64,000 nucleotides of DNA from Neospora caninum Liverpool (Eukaryota; Apicomplexa; Conoidasida; Eucoccidiorida; Sarcocystidae): positions 785,777 to 849,776 of the forward strand of contig NC_018390.1 in the NCBI RefSeq assembly GCF_000208865.1, given 5' to 3'. The translations under genes were made by a program, and so were the position numbers. Every line of letters begins with the position of its first letter. Position 1 is the stretch's first letter. Under the pieces are notes generated by a model. The model was not told the origin of the DNA, did not search any database, and saw only the letters and a list, made by a program, of their open reading frames with translations. Below, in pieces: positions 25,117 through 36,700 of the stretch.

Positions 25117-25947
25117 TTAGCACGGCCCTTCGTACGCGAGCTCAACCCGAGCAGCTTGACGGAAGCAATCGTTGCCGTACGTAACGCCATCAGAGCCGCA
25201 TACTGGAAGCTCATTCAAAGGGCAGACAACGGGGATCTCCTCAGCACCACCTGAAAGCATTTAAAGCCAGCAAACACAAACCGACTCACCACGGGCGGCT
25301 ACACGTAGTTTGAGCAGCGGCAAATTCGTCATTGGCGTGGCGTTCCACCTTTCCATACTTCAAAACTGCTACTCACCGTAGGCTCATTCTCCATAAACAT
25401 GCAGGGCTACACGCCCTGCCTGACCGTATTTTGGTACTCTAGCCGAGCAGAACGCTGGCAAAGGAAGAAGAGACCTACCTGGTGGACAAGGCCCTTGCCT
25501 AGCGACCGCAGTGCCAGCGCACTCCAACAGGCACACGTTTCCGTAGGTTTCACCGTCAGTGCCGCACACCGGTTCTAGAATTTTCGGGCACGCGCACACC
25601 GCTGAAGACAAAACCAAGAGACTCGGCACCTGAGTATCGACCGCGGTATGAGCCGCTGAACGCCGTTGCTTGACGTTGTCAACCCTCTTACAAAAAACTG
25701 ACAGTGCCCATCATAAATCCAGTGGTGGTTAGCTGTCCGCATCAATTCAGTGTCGTACTCCTTCCACTCAGCAGTTTTGTGTAATAGATCACACTTAGGC
25801 AGCGTGGCCCTCAGCAGCTAAGGGTGCTGAAGCGCATTGAGTGGTTGCATCCTACTTACGCGCCGTTTCCGGCGTTTGTGCTTTGCACACCGCCACGTAC
25901 AGGGCCGCAGTGCCCAGGTAAAGAGTCAGCTTCGACATGAGCCCCAT
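25117..25947 (-). CDS. secreted two-domain Kazal-type inhibitor
   Basis: Three exons on the minus strand: 25947-25860, 25601-25479 and 25250-25117, ending in TAA. All junctions are phase 1 and the total is 345 nt (114 residues). Exon 1 encodes a signal peptide (start [12 protein letters not shown], likely cut after VCKA). Exon 2 is a full six-cysteine Kazal domain with Lys at P1, predicting trypsin-like targets. Exon 3 is a Kazal domain with only four cysteines. It keeps Cys II, III, IV and VI but lacks both I and V, which normally pair, and has Leu at P1. The protein ends exactly at Cys VI. The gene lies about 1.5 kb upstream of the large Kazal gene in the same orientation. Its domains ([12 protein letters not shown] type) differ from the NCG type of the large gene, so this is not a recent copy. 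Confidence 0.85.
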
Positions 25948-28900
25948 GCTATTAAACTCCTGAAGAATGAAATGACACACTTGCGGTGGACAGGGAAGCT
26001 ACTGACACTTCAGGAAAATTCAAGATAGTGGGTTGTCGTCCCTTTTCGTTCAACGGTTTGCTGTATCCGTTCATGGAGTCACAATCCCCGCCCGAAGGCG
26101 AAAACACGAGGGCCCGCCTGCAGCTGGATCAGCCGGCACGCGCACGCGACGCCGCGGTAGAGCGTGCCCGCTAGAGGACGGCGAAATAACCGCCGAGTAG
26201 CGCGACGACGGGACCTTTGTCGACGACCCCCGGTGCTGAGCTGGGGTTCCGCATCAGCGTTTCTGTCTCCCATCAATTTCGGGACTCAAATTCTTTTCGG
26301 AACCCGTACCATGGAAGTAAAGCGGATAAAACAGAAGAGCTGGCTTCTGCGCAACAACACTTGAAATATGTGTGCGCCGGATCCAGCCGGTGCAGTGGAT
26401 TCGTGGCCGGCTAGTAGGACCGCTTGCTGGGTGGGTACGCGAGACTTTTGTGCCTTGCGGGAGGCCTCGCCCTGGTAGTACCCCTTCTTGCCATTCCAAA
26501 TCTAGTACGTAGCACACACAACCATCACGTGGCGTGTAAAAGCTGACTTCGAGCTTGGCCAGGATTATATTTGTGCGCATATCTGTTCAGAACCGCCACG
26601 AGTTGAGCTGCCAGGACGCAATGCATTTTCCACTCCCAGCAGCGAAAACTCTTGCTGCGATGACTGCCACCAACTTGCCGGCTGGGTCGTGGCAATGTCT
26701 CGTTCCCAGTTGAATACCGATACACCAAGTGCATCATTGCTCCTTCAGGCTTTTGCCGCTAGCTGTTTAGACTCTGAACTTTTAGAACCGGGGCTGTGGA
26801 AGCTCAAAGCAAGGAGCAGGCATTGTTGGATGTCAGTCGACCCAGCGGTAATCAGAGCCTCGAATATTTCCGGACACCGTTCACACCACATTCAGCCCCA
26901 CAAATGCTAAACATGAAACAATTTTTCTTCTGCTCGTGAACACAATACTTGAAGGCACGTGGGCACTAAAGAGGGAAGAACTGCGATGTTTGATGAAGAC
27001 TGCAGAGGCACATTGCGCTGTGACTACGTCAATGTGGGCCGGGCATCAGTAATGCTGTAGTTTAATGTTGTATATCTTGACACGTTAACAAAGTATTTCT
27101 GTAATGCATCATGGTAGCGAAGCCGTGAGATTTTGTCCTAGTTGCTTGGCATCTCTTGAAGGGGAGCGCTGCCGCGGCGGGGACTTGTCACTGCGATGTT
27201 CAGTCGCGGTGCCATTTCTGTGTGTGCGGTTTTTTCTCGCGGACAGGAATACCCACGGGTGATAGTGGAGTAGCGAAAAATAAAATAAAAGTGCAAGAGA
27301 AAGCCCCGTGGGCCGCAGCAGGCATCGTTCAATTCCCGTCTACTACGTCTGGATGACGGCAGCAAGCAGTAGATGAATCAAAGGTGCGAGAGAGACCAGA
27401 CAGTCAGTACTCGGGCGCCGTCAAAGTTCGCACGATAAGGGTAGCGAGAGGAGGAACACGAGGAGTATCAAAGCTGTGTGTTGAAACAAGAAAAAACTCC
27501 CCAGAAAAAGGTAGTTTGTATAAACCTAGGAATCCCATTTTATAATGTGTAACAGGGAGTCTAGCTTCAGTTGTTATCGGATTGGTATTGCATGCCCTAA
27601 CTATATACGGAAAAAAGCTGTCTTTGGTGTACGAGCTGTATTGGCAGCAGCCACGAGCGGATGTGACCAACAGAGTGAACCACCCATGTATAAGCAGTGT
27701 AAGCACTCTAGAAAACATAACGCCTCAGTGACCAAGTACGAATATCGCACATAGACCAAACTCTATGAAAGAATCAACAGTCTTAACGATTGGATAAGAA
27801 GAGGCGACGAGATGAAGTCGTCCTGACAGGGGCGCAAAATGGACGAGAGAGCAGGGCGCAACACAGACGAGAGGGAAAGGAGGAAGAGAGTTTGACAGGA
27901 GGAATCAAAGGGAATGACGGAACACAGAAAGGAGAAGAGGGCATTCTTTTGCTCAGCATAGTAGTTTGTGTCTACATTTTATGTTTCCTCTGGCTTCAGT
28001 ATATGACGCCGCATATACATTGTTGGTCGAGTTCCGCTGTGTTGTCCAGATAGCAAAATGCACTAGATTGTGAATGCAATTGCCAATGGAGGCCCAATGA
28101 ATCTCTCTGTCATTTACCTAAAACTCGTTTATCGGTCTTCTGCATCGTAGTGCCGTAGGTTTCAACACATACGGAACAGTTTTAAAACCGTCACGTTGCC
28201 GGAGACTGTGCAGGTAACACGGGCACGCGGCATTCACAACAGTGCGATTCTGTTCCGTCCATATGACAGTACCTGGACAACGGAACAACCGTAGGAAGCT
28301 CGGCCGCTGGAGCTGGTTATCTTACACCACTTGAAACGCTACGGCAAAGACGCGTGCACGTGCCTTTTCAAAGGCAGGTGTCGGCGGAGATGCAGTAGCA
28401 TTTTACAGGACATCACAGACCTGAGTACGCATCATGCCAGCGTTTGAAACATGGGGACAGATATGAAGCCGAATCTCTAGAGAACACAAACCCGCCTGGC
28501 TGTTCGAATCATACGAATACCTTGTGCACGTATCTTCACATCCACCTCACGGAGACGGAACGCAATTTCTCGTGACCAAGTACGAATACACAACAGCAGT
28601 GTCCACCTAAGTACGCGCACAAGTCCTCTTGACCACTTAGTCACAACCGTCCTCTGTCGTAGCATCATTAGCATTAGTACGGCCAGGAAGAAATCTGTCC
28701 AGTAGAATGCTTGTTCGGGCGGGCATTCAAACCGTCCCGTTTTATTTAGCCCACTTCGCGCTCTCTTACTCGCAGCGCCTGGCATCGCCAATCTCGTAAT
28801 CGTCAAAGGTACAAAGAAAATAGTAGACGTATTTGTTCGTCTCACATGAGAATACCACTTATAGCGGGATTCAGTTAATCCAAACAAACGGACTTTCATG

Positions 28901-28959
28901 GACACGGCACCGACGCTTCTCGTCGCTTATCATATATCCCCCTCGAAGAGTGCTCATCG
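25948..28959. other. intergenic stretch, no firm gene
   Basis: No exon chain is supported. Two minus-strand frames are worth recording. 27718-27404 (104 codons, real ATG) begins with a signal-peptide-like stretch (MFSRVLTLL ... LLVTSARG). 28899-28477 (about 140 codons) has one hydrophobic segment and starts only 61 bp past the OTU gene's stop, so it probably lies in that gene's 3' untranslated region. Neither has a recognisable domain. Confidence 0.4.
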
Positions 28960-31900
28960 TTAATATGACCGCACCGCGACCACGGAGCGCCAGTGATTCC
29001 TGGCGGGCTGGTAGTTAAAATAAACTGATGGGGCACCAGGTATCAGCGGTCCGCACGCTTGCCACGAGTCCACGTGGGTCCCGAATGCCGAATTGCCTTT
29101 TTGATCTGACACATGCATCCACACGTTGCATTTCGCCATTTTCGCGAAAACGCTCAGCAGCTCATCCCCGCCCCAACGGCCTGGCATCGCAACAAGCATA
29201 GCGTACTGTTCTGCCAGAGTCTCTGTAGGCTCATCTGACAGAAAAGGTATGTTGGCGCCGGTTAACTCGTCAACCATCGCAGCCCGGGGAACGGAGTCAG
29301 GGTGTGTAAGAATGTACTCAGCAATCCGGTTCCGCACGTGTTGGTGGTTGAGAGGATCGCCCGTAAGCCAGTAGGCGAATGCTGCGAACAAGCACTCGCC
29401 TGGCTTGGGTGACGTGAGACCAAATTGTGTCGGTTTGCCTAAAAAGACAGCTGGTTGAAACTGCTGTTCGACGTTGTGCTGAGTGAATCCAAGATCCTCT
29501 TCGTACTCCCCTGGTTGTTCTACCCCATCCCAATCAGGGAAGAAATTTTTCGCCATTTCTCGTCGCTGGGCGGGGGTCGGGCATATGAAAGGCTGCCCAT
29601 ATGATGGTGCGGGAGGAGCAGAAGCGCGTGCGTACTGGGAACAGACAAATACACAGAAAAAAAAGCGACACAACAAGTCCGGCAGCGTGTCGAACGGTGG
29701 CTCCGATCCATGGCTTCCACTCAGGCATTAGGGAGGCGCAGTAGCTTCACCAGTATCGTCGATCCACACATCAAGTCAACATACGGCCGGATTCGCCGTA
29801 CACAAGGCAGGACGGCACGTCGAAGCGTTGCCTGTTTTGTCACGCTGCTTCCTTGCCTACAAGGTAGGCGCCAGGTGCACATTATGTTTGGTACAGAACT
29901 TACCACCCGGAGAGCTGTTGCGGCGACTGTGGGCGTTGGTCCCTGGGGTGTCGTCGAGACAGCGACAGCTGACTTAACAACAAGTTCATCGACGCCTTCA
30001 GTTCCTGGAGGCATGTCACTGATGAGCTGCAGGAAAGTACAAACACCGGAGAAGAGACTTAATCCTCAGCCGCTGCCATTGTTCAGTCAGCCGTTGACAG
30101 AAAGGCTTTTTCATCTTGAGACCATCTGCAGAAAAGTGCCGGCAACCGTGCGGTGGTCTATCGCAAACATAAGGAACTCCGTAGAGTGTAACATGATAAC
30201 TTGCTCGATGAGGAGCAATGGGTGTACGGGAACATTAACATGCATTGCATGCCCAGATCCCCCTCTTCGAATGATCTAAGTCTTGCTTTCGCGTTGCCGC
30301 AGTTGATGATGCCGTTGCAAAGTCTGTGTAGTCACGGGTATATCGGTCTCAGAAAATGTTCGTAGAGAACTCTGGACCCACCGAGGCGAAGAGGGCATTT
30401 TCAGCGGGCGTCAGGGATAATGGCGGTCGGGCACGGTTAGGCTCCTGCATGTCACAGAGTTACGGAAAAAGGCGACACGCGATTCAAAGTATTTGTAAAT
30501 CCTTGATCATCAGCCCGCAGGTTCTTGGCAGGCTGCTGATGATAAAAGTGATTCCTTCTCTGCAGAGTCCGCCAGAATCCGGTTCAGCAACTGAAATGAA
30601 GTCGAATATGCCAGCAACGCCCAGATTCGCACAGCAGCGGCATTGGTGGCGAGGATCAGCGAACGATAGCCGCTTGGGTACACGCCAGAACTGCGACGTC
30701 ACTATTCGGAGATGCAACCTTTTTACAAAGGTTTTCGTCTCAGTACAAAGTACCGGAGTCCTGTTGCGGCCGCGCTGTGGGGCAAGCTCAGTGATGTACG
30801 AGCAAAGGCGCAAGTGCAACATCTTGGACTTACCATCTGAGAAAAGGAATGTCGAGCAAATCGTGGGCGATACATTGTTCAAACGTTGGCCTCAGACACA
30901 AAGAAGTAAGACATTTATGTATCTCATGTATGCACATCCTCTCTTATACGGAAAGAGGAATACGGATTTCGGCGGCGGCTCATGTGCTTGTAACTAACGA
31001 CAAAGCAACGAGAGCTGTCGAGGACTCACTGATGGCTGCCCGTTCACTACACTGAGAGCGCAAGTGCAACATCGTGGCCTTACCATCTGAGAAAAGGAAT
31101 ATCGAGCAAATCGTGGGCGATACATTGTTCAAACGTTGGCCTCAGACACAAAGAAGTAAGACATTTATGTATCTCATGTATGCACATCCTCTCTTATACG
31201 GAAAGAGGAATACGGATTTCGGCGGCGGCTCATGTGCTTGTAACTAACGACAAAGCAACGAGAGCTGTCGAGGACTCACTGATGGCTGCCCGTTCACTAC
31301 ACTGAGAGCGCAAGTGCAACATCGTGGCCTTACCATCTGAGAAAAGGAATGTCGAGCAAATCGTGGATCAATACTCTGTCGAAATGTTGACCCTGTAAAG
31401 CGAGAGAATATGAAAGTCGAGGTCACATGTGGAGAGCTGTTGATTCAGGAAACGGTTGTGTTTCCAGACCATCAATTTTCTTTTGGTCGCTGTCTCCTCT
31501 GCTCACGTCTTGGTCTGAGGCAGCCTCGAGGTTGAAGCGCATGCTATGTGCGACAGCATTTTTAGTTCGCTCCAGAACGGTTCAAGTACAACATGCGCAC
31601 ACCGACGCGGACAGGTGACGTTGCTGTGAATGCACACGGGGAGAAGGTGACCTCTTGTCGGCACAGCCTCTGAGCATCACAAGAGATAGTTTTAATGAAG
31701 TTATGAATGGTCGGCACGTCTCATTTCCAGTCGGCGAATCCGCATTCACCGTACCTTGATCCTCCACGGGCAAAACTGAAAACCTTTCCACGCGGTAGAC
31801 ATTCTGAGCGGTCGCTGGTCAAAAAAGGATTCGCTGCCTGCTGCCTAAAACTTATCATGCAATGGATTATCCCCCTGCTAATCGAGTGCATCTGCTATTA

Positions 31901-32487
31901 CTCCTCCCGAGTCGGCAATCGGAAACGCCAAAGATATGAGGGACGAGATATGTGGTACGCTTACCGACTGTCGAGGACATGTACAGTAAAACAGTGAGGA
32001 AAAGGCTATTTTTTTGTGTCCCTTGTCCTCTGCCCCTGTTGTTAGGTACGCGCATCAAACAAGAGAAGCGAGCACACAACGAAAACAAAGCAAGCGAGGT
32101 CATTTGCTGCCTAAATGCACGAACGCAACATATTGACTCCAACGGCAGAGCTGGCTGCTCACCAATGTTCATGCTGAGAATCTGCGGGAACTGAAAACGT
32201 GGCCATGCGGTGAATGTCACGTTGTAGAACGCATTCCATTCCTGTTTAGCACCCACGGTGCAGAAACGATACTCAAAAACCGGTGAGACGCTCGGTTTGT
32301 AAGACATGAACCCAAGGATTTCGCCCAGTCACCGTCAGTGGTCCCCGGAATACATAAGGGTCAGGCAGCGCGGATGTTGATGTCGTAACCTTCCCTGCCG
32401 TTATATCCGGATGTGCATATTTCACCTTTTGCGTCATGCACAAAGTTGCCGAGGTCCTCGGTTGAGCTTTCAACTCACTCGCGGCCA
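28960..32487 (-). CDS. OTU-like cysteine protease domain protein (5' end unresolved, apparent frameshift)
   Basis: Exons on the minus strand: 32487-32163, 31392-31334, 30026-29904 and 29634-28960 (stop). Phases at the three introns are 1, 0 and 0 and agree on both sides; donors are GTGAGC, GTAAGG and GTAAGT. The last exon holds the OTU domain: nucleophile Cys in PGECLFAA, then an Arg-rich helix, WGGDELL, and a C-terminal NHWRSV with the catalytic His. OTU proteins cleave ubiquitin or related chains. The position three before the Cys, usually Asp, is Pro here, so activity is not assured. The first listed exon is open in one frame up to about 32327 and in the next frame afterwards; one surplus base in the CCC run (32324-32326) explains this. 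Exons further 5' are probably missing. The function call rests on the last exon only. Confidence 0.7.
30808..31366. repeat. 250-bp tandem duplication, two full copies and part of a third
   Basis: Copies start at 30808, 31058 and 31308, with a period of exactly 250. Copies 1 and 2 are nearly identical. The third keeps high identity to about 31366, then continues as diverged homology into the real 59-nt exon of the OTU gene. All three carry the same splice donor context (TCTCAGATG followed by GTAAG). The duplication therefore lies in the intron and copied an exon. Confidence 0.9.
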
Positions 32488-33072
32488 CTGAAAATTACAT
32501 GAGTGGTTACGGCGGCTGAAGCCAATGATGAATTATCGACAGCTGTTCACTGAAGTTGTCGATCTTCATACTTCACTTCACTGTTCCAGAAACGATATAA
32601 ACGTGAGGGAAGGTGATGGCGTTAAGTCAGAACGCGTGACGTCATCAACAAGTGAGTCAGTCTAGCCGACGACGCTACATATCGTCTCACAGGCCGGCTG
32701 ATGCCGCATGCTGCCCATCATATTCAAACGGACTCGCAAACGTACATGTAACACATCCTTAAATGGTCCCGCAAACTTACATACACCTGTAAAGTCATGC
32801 GCGACCACAAATTCCAATCATCGCAATAATCTAAGGACAATGGCATGCGACAAGAAACGGATTTGCTTCCAGAAGGCCTCACTAGTGTATCCCTTATTCA
32901 CAGAAACGGCTTTCTCGCTTGGTGGATAACAACTTGGTACGGTTTGGGTTGGTTCCCCGCCATTTGCTACGCGCAACAGAAGGCGTAGTTCATTTGCTGA
33001 GTTGCAGCTGACTACAGGAGATGTAAGATAGACACATAGATGTACATTAGCCTACAGATATGCGCACATTTT

Positions 33073-33780
33073 TCAAAAAGAAACGACCGTGACCAGCGAT
33101 GGCTCGGCGCTGCTTCTGGCAAACCAAACCGTTGCCTGCTCTGGGTAAGAAAAGACACGAGAGCGCAACTGTTGGAGGAAAGCCTGGGCAGTATCCATAT
33201 CTACTGACTCTAGGAGACACGCACGGTACTCTGCAGTTCGCCTGCAGGTCTGGAAGCCGGTAAGAACTGACGCCGTCCAGCGACAGTACAATCTTTCACA
33301 TGAGCAGCCCTTTTCTCGGAGACAGGGCCTGCCATTCGTCGCGTCTTCCACACTTTTTTGCAAACAAGTTTTAAGTCTAAATGAACTGCCCATCGAAACT
33401 GGCCATATGAACAACATCTAACCTGGCGAGCACGTTTAGGCGCGCGTACAAATACATCGCTGGGACGAACGTCAAATCCCATGAAGGTTTGTCATGGTCT
33501 CCACAGATCCCCTTGGTCCCAGCTGTCGGGCAAATACCGCTTCCCGAGCCGGTAGGCGACACACCTGTGGCGAACCCGTCGGACACCTGCCGTCCATAAA
33601 TCGTCAGCACAGCCAGGCCTTTGGACAAGGGGTCTTCAGATGCATGCCGACGAGATACGGCCTACTCTGCGACTGCATAAAGACCACCGGCTCAGTACGC
33701 CCCGCGCTGCCGAACCATACACCAAACACATTCACGGTTTTCCTGTTCGATCGCCACTGCCGTGTTTGACACTCCGGCCC
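33073..33780 (-). other. broken coding-like stretch beside the tandem array
   Basis: On the minus strand several overlapping frames stay open over 60-115 codons. One runs from the array edge to a stop at 33604, another from 33628 to 33377, and a third from 33417 to 33073. Their composition looks coding (Trp, Phe, Tyr and Cys present, little low complexity), but I find no splice sites that join them in phase. This may be the decayed or interrupted 5' part of the OTU gene, or a remnant of another gene cut by the array. No family recognised. Confidence 0.25.
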
Positions 33781-33783
33781 CGG

Positions 33784-36700
33784 CTGACGCATGACGTGGA
33801 CCATTATGCAGTCATCCAATACAGATACGAAGCCGGGAGGCCTCCTGACGGATCCCGACTTCTCGATGCTCTCAACTATCAATGACGGATCCCTCGATTC
33901 ATCTTCGACTGGTTCATGTTCACCTCACACACACACACTCGCCGACGCATACCATACCCAAGATACCAGTGCACGCATTCCCGAGTTCGCGCGGTCCGAC
34001 CCCTGTCCCCCCCCCCCCCCCATCACGCCTCCCTGCTTCCTGTCGACCGCTTATTTCGTCGTTCTCTGCCCTGCTGAGCCTCCTCGTGTCCTGCTCAGGG
34101 AACACTTACTTCCTGTGATCATCCCACCAGAGTCGATTGCAGCTTCCACACCGTGAACCCAACCCCAGGTCCCTCCCTTCACACTGCCTGACGTGCTCAG
34201 GATACACTCTCAGATGATCCGCCTGTTCCGGACAACACCTCACCTCACACGCGGACGCATCGCCAACCCATCAAAGCAGCGCGAACAGCCCACCCCCAGC
34301 CACAACTCCCACCCCAAGCACACGCCCGCACACAGCCACTCATGCGACACATCGTCTCACGCTTCCGCACAGTTCTCTGATTTCTCCCGCCGGTCTCCAA
34401 CACCTCGGGCAAATGCCGTCGTCCAACGGTTCCATTCAAACTGTTCAAACGCCGTGGAGTGCCGTCGCCCCCATAGCCCCCGCTTGACCGCGTTCCCTTC
34501 TCCGGACACAGCAAGACACAAGCGGGAGCTGGACTCCCCGTTACAGGTGCTAGACGCCGCCATCTACCTCTCTGTTCCAGCCACGGAAACCCGTCCTATT
34601 TCCGGTCTCCACCACGTACAGTTGAAGGCTGAATAAACACGTCACAGACTCCGTGGCACGCCACTCAATTCTTCGCCTCCCACCCAGGGACAGCCAATTC
34701 CTCCACATAAAAAAAAGGGGCCGTCACCTAGCGCTGGTGTCGGTTCTCGGCCGCACCACGGTTACCTACGCACACTGACTCATCTACCAGAAGGAGTCCG
34801 GGACCGCGGTTTCTTCGACAGTCGCCTGACACTCGAGTGACTTCTGCTTCTTTGTGTGTACCACCGTCTCGAGCCTGTGTTGGCGACGCCCAGTTCCGGG
34901 ACAAACTCCTCAGCGGCCTCCTGCTACCCGCCCAGTGGCTTACACCCGGAGCCTGTAGGTGACAAGATCGTAGCCGGTCGCAACCTACTGAAGCGTCTCC
35001 GCGCTATAGCAACTAGTGTCCTCGCATTGATGCGTCGCCACCTGGCACAAAGTCTATCGATTCCACCGCGTCTCTCTAGACGTGTTGACGCGAACATCAG
35101 CATCCACGCGTCAACCGCCGCCGCGCCTCTCTACCGCACCTGGGCACGAGATAGGGACGACCGCCGCTGCAGACGTGGCGTGCCGCCCGCTGCTTTGTGG
35201 ATCTCGCTCGGGGTGAAGGTACGTCCAATGGTTGCCTCACATGGGAGCTCTGCAGCGGCTCACGGCGACGTCTGACACTTCCACCGACAGCGGGTCCCAT
35301 CTGGAGAGCAGGTGGCCTTCCCAGCTACACGTTCACACGGTATCACGACCCACCAACAGAAGCCGCAATGCCGTGAGCAACGACCCCGTTTCTTCTGCGT
35401 CAGTGCTATTCCAGCTGACTCACTGCCTCCGCCTGACGCATGACGTGGACCATTATGCAGTCATCCAATACAGATACGAAGCCGGGAGGTCTCCTGACGG
35501 ATCCCGACTTCTCGCTGCTCTCAACTATCACTGACGGATCCCTCGATTCATCTTCGACTGGCTCATGTTCGCCTCACACACACACATACACACACATACA
35601 CACACACACACTCTGATTTCTCCCGCCGGTCTCCAACACCTTGGGCAAGTGCCGTCGTCCAACGGTTCCATTCAAACTGTTCAAACGCCGTGGAGTGCCG
35701 TCGCCCCCATAGCCCCCGCTTGACCGCGTTCCCTTCTCCGGACACAGCAAGACACAAGCGGGAGCTGGACTCCCCGTTACAGGTGCTAGACGCCGCCATC
35801 TACCTCTCTGTTCCAGCCACGGAAACCCGTCCTATTTCCGGTCTCCACCACGTACAGTTGAAGGCTGAATAAACACGTCACAGACTCCGTGGCACGCCAC
35901 TCAATTCTTCGCCTCCCACCCAGGGACAGCCAATTCCTCCACATAAAAAAAAGGGGCCGTCACCTAGCGCTGGTGTCGGTTCTCGGCCGCACCACGGTTA
36001 CCTACGCACACTGACTCATCTACCAGAAGGAGTCCGGGACCGCGGTTTCTTCGACAGTCGCCTGACACTCGAGTGACTTCTGCTTCTTTGTGTGTACCAC
36101 CGTCTCGAGCCTGTGTTGGCGACGCCCAGTTCCGGGACAAACTCCTCAGCGGCCTCCTGCTACCCGCCCAGTGGCTTACACCCGGAGCCTGTAGGTGACA
36201 AGATCGTAGCCGGTCGCAACCTACTGAAGCGTCTCCGCGCTATAGCAACTAGTGTCCTCGCATTGATGCGTCGCCACCTGGCACAAAGTCTATCGATTCC
36301 ACCGCGTCTCTCTAGACGTGTTGACGCGAACATCAGCATCCACGCGTCAACCACCGCCGCGCCTCTCTGCCGCACCTGGGCACGAGATAGGGACGACCGC
36401 CGCTGCAGACGTGGCGTGCCGCCCGCTGCTTTGTGGATCTCGCTCGGGGTGAAGGTACGTCCAATGGTTGCCTCACATGGGAGCTCTGCAGCGGCTCACG
36501 GAGACGTCTGACACTTCCACCGACAGCGGGTCCCATCTGGAGAGCAGGTGGCCTTCCCAGCTACACGTTCACACGGTATCACGAACCACCAACAGAAGCC
36601 GCAATGCCGTGAGCAACGACCCCGTTTCTTCTGCGTCAGTGCTATTCCAGCTGACTCACTGCCTCCGCCTGACGCATGACGTGGACCATTATGCAGTCAT

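Noticed and set aside
30808..31366. CRISPR-like array
   Set aside because: The repeat is a simple 250-bp tandem duplication with no short repeat/spacer structure, in eukaryotic intron sequence.
34856..35275. 139-codon open frame repeated in each array unit, as a possible protein-coding gene
   Set aside because: It starts at GTG without an ATG, has no recognisable domain, and its near-identity between units follows from recent duplication rather than selection.
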